DNA from: Rhodospirillaceae bacterium
GTDB taxonomy: Bacteria > Pseudomonadota > Alphaproteobacteria > UBA8366
Reading direction: 5' to 3'
DNA length: 20,495 nucleotides
Assembly: GCA_002711555.1 (NCBI GenBank)
Contig: PARQ01000010.1
Location: forward strand, 65,687 to 86,181
A program made the position numbers and the translations under genes. The stretch's first letter is position 1; each line of letters opens with the position of its first letter. The notes under the pieces were generated by a model that made no database searches, was not told where the DNA came from, and worked only from the letters and a program-made list of their open reading frames with translations. Positions 1 to 6,784 of the stretch are shown here, one piece after another.

Positions 1-5
1 ATTTC

Positions 6-368
6 CTATTTTTCAAATATTAATTCGAAACCAACAGTATTACAGTCTTTGTATATATCCGGTTTACTTGTAGAAACGACAATTTTACTGAATAATTGTT
101 TTGCCTTACATATTTTAACTATTTCGTAGCAGAGTGTTTCTTGTAAGTTGAAATGTCGATCTTTTACGAGAACCTCTATTTCTGATCTTAAAAAGTCATA
201 ATTTATTGTGTTTTCAATATTATCGTTGCGGTTAACGTCGGTATTTTCAAGATGCATTTCGATATTGATTATAACTGTCTGACGACGAGCCTTTTCAAAG
301 TCGTGTATGCCTATGGATACGGGCACAGCATAGTCTTTGAGGAAAAACTTTGAGGCGGAAATGGGCAT
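6..368 (-). CDS. folB: Dihydroneopterin aldolase (FolB family)
   Basis: This 120-residue protein has the small single-domain length of FolB, which splits dihydroneopterin into 6-hydroxymethyl-dihydropterin and glycolaldehyde in cytosolic folate synthesis. Visible family features are the GIHDFE segment (20-25) with the expected active-site Glu25, the LQETL segment around Glu77, and a Lys-Pro pair at 102-103 matching the conserved catalytic lysine. It starts at an ATG 19 nt after the stop of the upstream SDR gene on the same strand and has no obvious Shine-Dalgarno, so it is probably translated from the shared transcript. Pairing with a pteridine-reductase-like SDR supports the pterin assignment. 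Related FolX-type epimerases cannot be fully excluded. Confidence 0.87.
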   Translation of the reverse strand: MPISASKFFLKDYAVPVSIGIHDFEKARRQTVIINIEMHLENTDVNRNDNIENTINYDFLRSEIEVLVKDRHFNLQETLCYEIVKICKAKQLFSKIVVSTSKPDIYKDCNTVGFELIFEK

Positions 369-387
369 AACAAAATACTTTCGTAAG

Positions 388-1158
388 TTACGTTAGAAAC
401 GCGATGTCGCGAGGCAAATGTTGTAATTTTTGGCCCCCATCTAGAACAATGATTTCGCCGGTCATTGAAGGGCAGTCAAGTATAAGCTTTAACGCAGCGG
501 CAATTTGTCCAGGAGTGCAACCTTGCTTTAGAGGGTTAGTTTTGTGCGCTTTGTTAAATCGGAATTTTGATTGCTTCCCGGACAAAAGTGTGATGCCAGG
601 TGCAATACCATTCACTCTTATTTGAGGCGCCATAGCCATTGCTAATATTTCGGTCGCACCCTTAAGGGCAAATTTGCTGAGGGTATACGACATGTAATCC
701 GGATTTGGTGCCATTACTTTGTTATCAAGGATATTTACTATGTTGCACGTTACGTTTTTAGGAATTCTTTTTGAAAAGGCTTGCGATAAAAGAAGTGGTG
801 CGCGCACGTTGACTGCGTGATGTAGATCAAGCATTTCTCCGTTTAAACTATCAACATCATCATACTCGAAAATAGATGCATTGTTGATGAGGCAACTAAG
901 TGGCCCAATTTTATCCTGGCATTGAATAATTAAGTTCTCCGGCCCTTCTGCTGCGGCGAGATTGGCATGGAATATACTAGCTTTACCGCCTTTTGAGATA
1001 ATAGCATCTGCTACCTTCTCCGCTTGAGCTTGCGATGCGTTGTAATGAATACACACGTGCCACCCTTCGGCAGCCATTTCTTCTGCGAGAGCGGCGCCGA
1101 TACGCTGGGCGGCCCCGGTGATGAGCATATTGTTGGTCATGGGAAGGGTTTTTTTCAT
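388..1158 (-). CDS. SDR oxidoreductase of the FolM/PTR1 pteridine reductase type
   Basis: This 256-residue short-chain dehydrogenase probably uses NADPH to reduce a dihydropterin or dihydrofolate. The N-terminal TGAAQRIG (14-21) fits the TGx3RxG signature of pteridine reductases rather than the usual TGxxxGxG. NNAS lies at 92-95. The active site appears as Asp145, Tyr158 and Lys162, with an Asp where most SDRs carry Ser. The Asp-13-Tyr-4-Lys spacing matches trypanosomatid PTR1 (Asp181, Tyr194, Lys198) as I recall it. The C-terminal GEIIVLDGG is typical of SDRs. An in-frame TTG at 1164 would overlap the amidase stop as TTGA and add two residues; I chose the ATG at 1158, but neither has a clear Shine-Dalgarno. 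The neighbouring folB supports a pterin role; bacterial FolM makes tetrahydromonapterin. Confidence 0.8.
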   Translation of the reverse strand: MKKTLPMTNNMLITGAAQRIGAALAEEMAAEGWHVCIHYNASQAQAEKVADAIISKGGKASIFHANLAAAEGPENLIIQCQDKIGPLSCLINNASIFEYDDVDSLNGEMLDLHHAVNVRAPLLLSQAFSKRIPKNVTCNIVNILDNKVMAPNPDYMSYTLSKFALKGATEILAMAMAPQIRVNGIAPGITLLSGKQSKFRFNKAHKTNPLKQGCTPGQIAAALKLILDCPSMTGEIIVLDGGQKLQHLPRDIAFLT

Positions 1159-1160
1159 AG

Positions 1161-2477
1161 TCAAATAATCGTATCTAGCCCCAGTTTATTAGCACACCAA
1201 AGCCCAGCAGAAAGCAAACGAGATTCGTTATTATGCGGGTCCACCAATTGTATCCCAATTGGCAGCCCATTCGGGCCATTGGTAACCGGCAAGTAGAGAC
1301 AAGCTACGCCGAGAAAAGTCCAGCTTCTATTAAAAATTGAACTACCTGTGGATCCTATGCCTTTCGGCGCTTCACCGGGTGCGCCTGGAGTAAGTATAAT
1401 TTGACCGTCTTTAAATATTTCAGATAAATTTTCTCGTGCATATTTGAGTAAACCCTCAGCTTCCCCTCGCTCCTCAGGAGTTGTCTCAAAGCCGCGTAGC
1501 ATTAAATCCTGAAATTGTTTGCTCAACAAATCCTGGTGGTTTATCCACTCTTCCTTGAACTCCTGGCAAGCCTCTACTGCCATAACTACTCTCTGAGCTG
1601 CTTGGAGGTTATCATAGGGTTGAACAAAAGTATGATCACGAACCTGTGCGCCGGCAGACGAAAAAGTTTTGGCGCAATCTTCAATCAGCGTCTTGATACA
1701 GTCCTCTGCAGCATCCCATTGGCCAGTTCGATGCAAAAGCAAATTTGGCGCATTGTCTGTTATCAATTTTTCTACCTTCAATCCGGAGAGAGCGCTGGAG
1801 AGTATTCCAACATCCGAAATGCTACGAACCATCAGGCCGACTGTGTCCAAAATGGGAGCAAGAGGTTTGACCCCGGTTTTATCGTAGGAATTGTAAGCTG
1901 GCTTGTAACCGACTGTGCCGCAATAGGCATTTGGGCGAATTACCGAGCCGCCGGTTTGGGTGCCTAATGCACCTTGCACCATAAAGTCAGCCACTGCAGC
2001 CGCAGATCCTTGCGAGGAACCACCGGGGGTGTGAGCGGTATTAATGGGATTACGGGTTGGTCCTGGGTAGCTTGAGGCAAACTCCGTAGTTACTGTTTTA
2101 CCCATGATTATTGCACCGGCTTGACGCAGTCTGGCGACACATGTTGCATCGACAGATGGCCTGTGATTTTTGTAAATGGGTGAGTTGTATTCAGTAGGCA
2201 TATCCTTGGTGTCGATAATATCTTTCACCCCGATAGGTACTCCATGCAGCGGTCCACTAGGCTGTGCCCTATCTCGATCCCGTGCTTGATTCAGTGCAAG
2301 TTCAGGGTCGAAAAAGGCCCATGCTTTCACTGAATTCTCTCGCGCCTCAATTTGATCGATGCAAGACTGCACTAGTTCCTCTGATGAGAGACTTCCCGCT
2401 GCAATAGCCGAAGTTGCTTCACTCAATGACATTTTATTAGGAGATTTATCCACTGAAGTACCTTTTCTTTCATTCAT
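1161..2477 (-). CDS. Amidase signature family hydrolase
   Basis: This 438-residue protein has the full Ser-cisSer-Lys active site of the amidase signature family: Lys85 in GVKDIIDT, cis-Ser154 in the GGSSQGS loop, and nucleophile Ser178 in TQTGGSVIRP. The 69- and 24-residue spacings match malonamidase E2 as I remember it. Members hydrolyse amides, carbamates or small acyl-amino compounds, and the substrate cannot be read here. There is no signal peptide, so it is probably cytosolic. Gln156 replaces the usual Gly of the GGSSGG loop. It ends with TGA at 1161-1163, touching the SDR start, and is probably first in an operon with the SDR and folB. Its ATG is embedded in the edge of a dyad at 2477-2502 and lacks a good Shine-Dalgarno. 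It is not GatA-like in length. Confidence 0.85.
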   Translation of the reverse strand: MNERKGTSVDKSPNKMSLSEATSAIAAGSLSSEELVQSCIDQIEARENSVKAWAFFDPELALNQARDRDRAQPSGPLHGVPIGVKDIIDTKDMPTEYNSPIYKNHRPSVDATCVARLRQAGAIIMGKTVTTEFASSYPGPTRNPINTAHTPGGSSQGSAAAVADFMVQGALGTQTGGSVIRPNAYCGTVGYKPAYNSYDKTGVKPLAPILDTVGLMVRSISDVGILSSALSGLKVEKLITDNAPNLLLHRTGQWDAAEDCIKTLIEDCAKTFSSAGAQVRDHTFVQPYDNLQAAQRVVMAVEACQEFKEEWINHQDLLSKQFQDLMLRGFETTPEERGEAEGLLKYARENLSEIFKDGQIILTPGAPGEAPKGIGSTGSSIFNRSWTFLGVACLYLPVTNGPNGLPIGIQLVDPHNNESRLLSAGLWCANKLGLDTII

Positions 2478-2502
2478 GCTACATTGGAGTTAATTTGTAG
2501 CA
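2477..2502. promoter_or_regulatory. Inverted repeat in divergent promoter region (candidate operator)
   Basis: A perfect 7-bp inverted repeat, TGCTACA (2477-2483) and TGTAGCA (2496-2502), is separated by 12 bp. It occupies most of the 58-bp gap between the divergent amidase and flavin oxidase genes and touches the amidase start codon. It could be an operator for a dimeric regulator or, in the amidase mRNA, a hairpin at the start codon. Function is inferred. Confidence 0.35.
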
Positions 2503-2521
2503 CGCGATTAAGAACGGAAAC

Positions 2522-2527
2522 AGGAGG
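2522..2527 (+). promoter_or_regulatory. Strong Shine-Dalgarno of the flavin oxidase gene
   Basis: A perfect AGGAGG lies 8 nt before the ATG at 2536 and fixes that start. Confidence 0.85.
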
Positions 2528-2535
2528 TAACGATC

Positions 2536-3834
2536 ATGGAACGGGACATTTTCTCCTCTGACGTTGCATTCACACCTTACTGGTGGATGGCTGCTCCAAG
2601 ACCTGAGCTCAATGTACGTGAATTGCCTCAAACAACCGATGTTGCTGTTGTTGGGGCCGGCTACGCAGGTCTGTCCGCAGCGCTCACGATTGCTCGTGGT
2701 GGGCGAAGTGTTGTTGTGTTAGAGGCGGGTCGTCCGGGAGAGGGAGCGAGTTCTCGTAATGGTGGAGCAATAGGAGCCACGCTCCGACACTCTCTCGCAA
2801 AATTAATTCAAATACATGGCTTAGAAACTGCACTACAGTTTTATCGTGAAGCACGGGAAGGGCGTGACTGGCTGAAGAATTTTGTTGTACAAGAGAAGAT
2901 TGATTGTGACCTGCATCCCGTTGGCAGATTTATTGGTTGCCACAGAAAAAACGATTATGAGACCCTAGGCTATGACTTGGATTTGCAATCAAAACACCTC
3001 GGGGTTAAGGGCGAAATGGTTGCTGCTGGTGCGCAGCATAAATTTATTGGGTCAACTGCATATTTCGGAGGTCGTTTTTTAGCAGAGGATGGGAACCTTC
3101 ATCCCGGGAGGCTGCATCAGGGCTTGTTGGATCTAGTTTGTGCAGAGGGTGTCCCCGTCGTTTCTCGTGCTCCAGTCGAAGAAATAATCCGTGAAACGAA
3201 CGGCTTTAAACTTGTGTACAGATCTTCTGCTCTGCGAGCTCGGCAAATAGTAATCGCTACAAACGGATATACTGGCCGTGAGTCGCCTTGGTTGCGTCGT
3301 CGTGTTTTACCAATGCAGAGCCAAATAATTGCAACAGAGCCCTTAGGCTCTAACATTATGGCTGATTTAGTGCCTGGAAATCGCCAATTAGGAGACACTT
3401 GTCGGTTACATTACTATTATAGGGGATCACCTGATCATGATCGTATTTTGTTCGGTGGCAGGGCGGGAGCAGCGGAAATCAGAGACCGTCGGAGAAGTGG
3501 GCGAATGCTCTACAAGCGGTTGCTACGAATTTTTCCATCGCTTGAAGGAACGAAAATAACCCATAGTTGGGGTGGTTTTATCGCCTATACGTTGGACCAC
3601 ATGCTTCATATGGCACAAGATGAGGATATTTTTTATGTTGCTGGTTTTTGCGGCTCAGGTGTAGTGAACGCTAATTACTTGGGGCACAAAACCGGCCTCA
3701 AGGTTTTAGGAAAAAAAAATGGAAATACCATATTTGACAGTGAGCACCCTTCACATCCGATCTATTCGGGCAACCCCTGGTTCTTGGCACCAATGGTGGC
3801 ACTTAAAAACCTGCAGGATCGTTTCCGAATTTAG
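2536..3834 (+). CDS. FAD-dependent amine/amino-acid oxidase (DAO family, OrdL/PuuB-like)
   Basis: This 432-residue flavoprotein belongs to the D-amino-acid-oxidase fold family, whose members oxidise secondary or primary amines such as glycine derivatives, sarcosine or gamma-glutamylputrescine. The Rossmann dinucleotide motif GAGYAG is at 40-45, after the DVAVV strand, and Glu63 ends the second strand to bind the ADP ribose. GASSRNGG follows at about 71-78, typical of OrdL/PuuB-type enzymes. The C-terminal part has WGG, then GFCGSGVVNANYLG, the second FAD contact. An N-terminal YWW segment (15-17) precedes the FAD domain, as in gamma-glutamylputrescine oxidases. The neighbouring divergent amidase could release or use an amine substrate, but that link is speculative. 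Exact substrate unknown. Confidence 0.82.
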   Translation: MERDIFSSDVAFTPYWWMAAPRPELNVRELPQTTDVAVVGAGYAGLSAALTIARGGRSVVVLEAGRPGEGASSRNGGAIGATLRHSLAKLIQIHGLETALQFYREAREGRDWLKNFVVQEKIDCDLHPVGRFIGCHRKNDYETLGYDLDLQSKHLGVKGEMVAAGAQHKFIGSTAYFGGRFLAEDGNLHPGRLHQGLLDLVCAEGVPVVSRAPVEEIIRETNGFKLVYRSSALRARQIVIATNGYTGRESPWLRRRVLPMQSQIIATEPLGSNIMADLVPGNRQLGDTCRLHYYYRGSPDHDRILFGGRAGAAEIRDRRRSGRMLYKRLLRIFPSLEGTKITHSWGGFIAYTLDHMLHMAQDEDIFYVAGFCGSGVVNANYLGHKTGLKVLGKKNGNTIFDSEHPSHPIYSGNPWFLAPMVALKNLQDRFRI

Positions 3835-3951
3835 AGACTGAATTATAGAAACATCAAGCAGGTCTATTTACAAAGGGGAAAAGGCAGATTCCGGACTATA
3901 AGTTCTCCTAAAGCCCACGAACCAGAGCTACTATATTTAATTCGGGTATGA

Positions 3952-5505
3952 TCAAGTATTCCAATCCTTCAAAGCGCTAGCCTCTCTGCCGGAAACGCGT
4001 CCTCCGACAAAGCACTCGGTCAGATTACCGCCTGCCAGGTACAAGAAACCCCAGATGCCGCCGCACTCGCCTGCTGCATAAAGACGGGGTATTGGTTCAT
4101 TAAAAGCGTTGCAAACTTGATATTTCTCATTGTGCCGCGGACCACCTTGAGTGTTGGAAACGACCGGCCAAATTTCTCCGAGGTAAAATGGGGGGCGCTC
4201 GATCTTAAGACGCGTTTTGGGTGGGCGGCCAAATTTATCCTCTAAGCCACAATCGGTAGCTGAATTATACTCCTCAATAGTTTTTTTCAAATTTACGGGA
4301 TCACAGCCGATAAAACCCGCTAATTCTTCGATTGTGTTGGCCTTTTTAAGGATCCCGTTTTGTACCTCTTTGAGGTTGTCTTCGCTCCACTCATACGGCT
4401 CTATTGTGCTGTCATTATATATGGTAGCACCGAAACGATAACGCTCGCGACCATCTTCATCCGCAATCATAAAGCAGGGGACATAAGGAAATTCCATTCT
4501 GCCAGTATCATACACATCAAGGGCCCGGTGACCCGTATCCTGAGTGTAGGGCTGATATTCATTCATAAAACGATTGCCCTTTTTGTCAGCTAGAATCCAT
4601 GCCATAGGAATTTCAGCTTCTTTCTTTGTTGGAACCCAGTCGGGATGGCGTTTCATGCGAATTCCAAAGGGATAACTTGGGTCAGGATGTCGGAAACCAT
4701 AAGTGCCGTGGTAATGCCACATGTGCCAAAGATCGGCCCCTACATCTGTTGCCATTTTGATTCCATCGCCAGTATTTCCTTGATGGGCGGCGGAGAGGAC
4801 CGGATTTATTTGCCAATACTGACGTTGCATGTCCGGTGCCGCCTCAAGGCCGCCACAGGCAAGAATAACACCCTTTTTACACTTTATTGATTTTTGGCCG
4901 TCTGGCCCGTCAATCCATAGGCCTTTTACCTCATTGGTATTCTGAGTAATTAATCGTAGAGCGGGGGTGTTCAGACGAACTTCAATGCCACGCGAATTGA
5001 CATTATCATGAACAACCTTGAATAGTTTAGTTCCATTACGATGGGATCGAGCGTGTGGGTACACTTTGATGACGTCAACACCTGGAATATCATCTACTTC
5101 GACAAACCTCATTTGATCAAATCCTGTAAAAGGATAGTTTGCTCCCCGTCCTTCTATAGTTATGGTGCGTGCATTATTCACTTTACAGAGTTCTTCCAGG
5201 TAGTCATCAAGTAGCATCATCTCATCTACAAATGCCTCAATGATATGTCGTGATGTTGTGCCGTCATTCGTTTCGTAGAGATGTTCAACAACCGGATCTC
5301 GTTCTAAAGCTAGTCTCACCCCACCCCCAGCACAAATCGAAATGCCGCCTGGCATTGGCATCTTTTCAATCAGAAGTGTTTTTGCCCCCCCGTCACATGC
5401 GGCAATGGCAGCAGCACCGCCGGCATAGCCAAAGCCAACGACTACGACGTCGAATTCCTCATCAAAGCTATCCACATATTGTGGTGGAATGTTTGTTGAC
5501 GCCAT
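3952..5505 (-). CDS. FAD-binding dehydrogenase, FrdA/3-ketosteroid dehydrogenase type
   Basis: This 517-residue soluble flavoprotein belongs to the fumarate reductase/KSTD-like FAD family. The FAD motif GFGYAG is at 24-29, the ribose-binding acid is Glu47, and PGGISICAGGG follows at 52-62. NRFMNE (311-316) matches the GxRFxNE signature near the substrate site. The C-terminus has AAGECGG, LAGGN and GGRVSGREA, the second FAD-contact block. The start is the ATG at 5505, because GGGAGG stands 7 nt before it; a TTG at 5520 overlaps that site and is unlikely. It has no signal peptide, heme-binding domain or iron-sulfur partner gene here. The gene stands alone, convergent with the flavin oxidase. 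Substrate unknown; it resembles, but is distinct from, the TcuA-like gene at 10365. Confidence 0.82.
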   Translation of the reverse strand: MASTNIPPQYVDSFDEEFDVVVVGFGYAGGAAAIAACDGGAKTLLIEKMPMPGGISICAGGGVRLALERDPVVEHLYETNDGTTSRHIIEAFVDEMMLLDDYLEELCKVNNARTITIEGRGANYPFTGFDQMRFVEVDDIPGVDVIKVYPHARSHRNGTKLFKVVHDNVNSRGIEVRLNTPALRLITQNTNEVKGLWIDGPDGQKSIKCKKGVILACGGLEAAPDMQRQYWQINPVLSAAHQGNTGDGIKMATDVGADLWHMWHYHGTYGFRHPDPSYPFGIRMKRHPDWVPTKKEAEIPMAWILADKKGNRFMNEYQPYTQDTGHRALDVYDTGRMEFPYVPCFMIADEDGRERYRFGATIYNDSTIEPYEWSEDNLKEVQNGILKKANTIEELAGFIGCDPVNLKKTIEEYNSATDCGLEDKFGRPPKTRLKIERPPFYLGEIWPVVSNTQGGPRHNEKYQVCNAFNEPIPRLYAAGECGGIWGFLYLAGGNLTECFVGGRVSGREASALKDWNT

Positions 5506-5660
5506 TTTCGATCCTCCCAAATTCAGAAAAGAGTTGTTTTTGTGTATCAGGTTTTATTTGTCAGTCCGTTTGATTTGCCCACGGGTTGGTCAGAACGTCC
5601 CTAGAGTGCATACAAGTATTTTTCATTTACACGATTACCCTATTTTAATGTTTCAAAGTT

Positions 5661-5686
5661 CATAGTGTCCAGAGGAGTACACTCTG
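5661..5686. promoter_or_regulatory. 26-bp interrupted palindrome (candidate operator)
   Basis: CATAGTGTCC (5661-5670) and GTACACTCTG (5677-5686) flank a 6-bp centre, with 8 of 10 positions symmetric. The AGTGT/ACACT core resembles sites of GntR-type regulators in general form. It lies in the middle of a divergent gap, so it could control either gene. Inferred only. Confidence 0.3.
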
Positions 5687-5797
5687 TATCTTATTTGTTA
5701 GAGTAACATTTAAATCGAGCAAATTATGTTGTAAAATTTGAGGTAGCATAGGGTAGTAACAGTTTCTAGGATGCGAGGCCTAGTGGCCTACAGATAC

Positions 5798-5826
5798 TTG
5801 CCTTCTCGACAGTCACATTCCATACT
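5798..5826 (+). promoter_or_regulatory. Possible sigma-70-like promoter of the selenoprotein candidate
   Basis: TTGCCT at 5798-5803 and CATACT at 5821-5826 are separated by 17 bp, each matching 4 of 6 consensus positions. The predicted start of transcription would lie about 20 nt before the ATG at 5853. Weak evidence by eye. Confidence 0.25.
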
Positions 5827-5836
5827 GCATTAAGGT

Positions 5837-5843
5837 AAGGAGG
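5837..5843 (+). promoter_or_regulatory. Shine-Dalgarno deciding the start at 5853
   Basis: AAGGAGG lies 9 nt before the ATG at 5853. It is the best ribosome site in the neighbourhood and argues that translation begins upstream of the in-frame TGA at 5889, rather than at the ATG at 5976. Confidence 0.75.
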
Positions 5844-5852
5844 CTTACAGTT

Positions 5853-6656
5853 ATGACAGAACCACTATACGTTTATTGGCAGCCAGGATGAACTAGTTGC
5901 CTGAGACTTAAAGAGTTTCTTACGGCCCGTGGGGTCGTCTACGAATCGGTAAATGTTCATGGCAATCCAGAAGGGATGGCTAGGCTCCAACGCATTGGTA
6001 TAAAACGTATTCCTGCCATTTCGCGCGGCATGAGCTATGTTATGGGGCAAAAATTAAAAGACGTATGTGATTTCGTTGGAATTCCTCTTGGAGACATTCA
6101 AGAGTTTAGTGTAGATGAGCTGGCAGCCAAAATGGATATTATTTTGTTGGCAGCTATATCTTACATGGAAGAGATGAAGGACGAAGACCTGGAGCCTAAG
6201 CTCCCTAACCGGGATCGTAAAATTCGGCAACTTTGTTATCATATTTACCGAATTGTTGAAGCATTTTGCGAGCTTATGGATGGAGAAGCGGAAGAATATC
6301 ACACGACTATTGCAGACATAGATCACCCTAAAGGCATCAATACAGGTGCTGATCTTGCAAATTATGGTCTCGCCGTGCTGAAGCGCTTTAAAGGCTGGCA
6401 TTCGGCCTATTCAGGTGACGGTACCGAGCCTGCTAATGCTTATTGGGGTGACGTTACATTGAGGGAGCTTCTCGAACGGGTAACTTGGCACCCTGGGCAA
6501 CACGTTCGGCAGCTTAAGATGTATCTAGAAAATAGAGGTAACCCGCCATCAAAACCTATTGATGAAAATGTATTCACCGGGTTGCCAATGCCGAAAAAAA
6601 TCTGGGATGACGAACCAATGGGTGAGGATAACGAAACCATGCAAGCAGCACAGTAG
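5853..6656 (+). CDS. Glutaredoxin-DinB fusion, candidate selenoprotein (TGA at 5889-5891 read as Sec)
   Basis: Reading from the ATG at 5853 gives 267 residues if the TGA at codon 13 is decoded as selenocysteine. Residues about 4-75 are glutaredoxin-like: strand PLYVYWQPG, active site U13-T14-S15-C16, helix CLRLKEFL, strand VVYESVNV, and the cis-proline loop RIPAI with Pro54. The Sec-to-cis-Pro distance of 41 is close to that in ordinary glutaredoxins. Residues about 85-245 look like a DinB/YfiT four-helix bundle with a putative metal triad His129, His212, His216 (HPGQH). No ATG lies between the TGA and 5976, and a start there would destroy the thioredoxin fold. TGA is a normal stop elsewhere (amidase, 1161). 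The partner role may be thiol transfer or peroxide/electrophile detoxification (inference). Alternatives are a recent nonsense mutation or an assembly error. No sel genes are in the window. Confidence 0.72.
5889..5891 (+). other. In-frame TGA, proposed selenocysteine codon
   Basis: This TGA sits exactly where the first Cys of a glutaredoxin CxxC motif is expected (PG-U-TSC). All codons from 5892 to 6653 are sense and read as one continuous glutaredoxin-DinB protein. Confidence 0.7.
5922..5938 (+). promoter_or_regulatory. Candidate bacterial SECIS hairpin
   Basis: Left arm 5922-5928 (ACGGCCC) pairs with right arm 5932-5938 (GGGTCGT) over 7 bp, including one G-U, around a GTG loop at 5929-5931. 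There are 37 nt between the TGA and the loop. As I recall the bacterial SECIS consensus (short stem, 3-14 nt loop with G in its first two positions, 16-37 nt from UGA), it fits at the upper distance limit. The stretch is much more GC-rich than the surrounding gene. SelB binding is inferred. Confidence 0.45.
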
Positions 6657-6723
6657 GGAGCGCTAAAATAATGGTCTCGCAGAGATTTGTTGAGACTGCC
6701 TCCTAAATATCAAAATAAGTTGA

Positions 6724-6737
6724 CTAATTTTAATTAG
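6724..6737. promoter_or_regulatory. Short palindrome upstream of the MmgE/PrpD gene
   Basis: CTAATT (6724-6729) and AATTAG (6732-6737) form a perfect 6-bp inverted repeat around TT, about 48 bp before the ATG at 6785. It could be an operator, but AT-rich palindromes this short occur by chance. Confidence 0.2.
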
Positions 6738-6784
6738 GCGTCGGCCTGACAAAATTTTGTTTAGATCCTAACCGGGAGTTTTTT

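Larger units (their letters stand above)
5506..5852. other. Divergent intergenic region between flavoprotein and selenoprotein candidate
   Basis: This 347-nt stretch shows no convincing coding. It must hold the promoters of the two divergent genes. Visible elements are a near-palindrome at 5661-5686, an inverted CTAGG/CCTAG pair near 5767-5782, and a possible -35/-10 pair before 5853. I see no tRNA or riboswitch. Confidence 0.6.

Noticed and set aside
1515..1967. 150-codon open frame on the plus strand inside the amidase
   Set aside because: It lies antisense to a gene with intact catalytic residues and shows no ribosome site or family features.
5903..5919. Hairpin GAGACT/AGTTTC as the SECIS
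   Set aside because: The stem is 6 bp with a TAAAG loop that has no G in its first two positions, and it is AU-rich. The 5922-5938 hairpin fits better, though this one cannot be excluded.
5976..6656. Start of the DinB gene at the ATG at 5976
   Set aside because: It would discard the first half of a clear glutaredoxin fold. AAGGAGG before 5853 is the properly spaced ribosome site; the AGAAGGG before 5976 abuts the ATG.
6674..6696. GTCTC/GAGAC inverted repeat after the selenoprotein candidate as a terminator
   Set aside because: Only 5 bp with a 13-nt loop and no following T-run.
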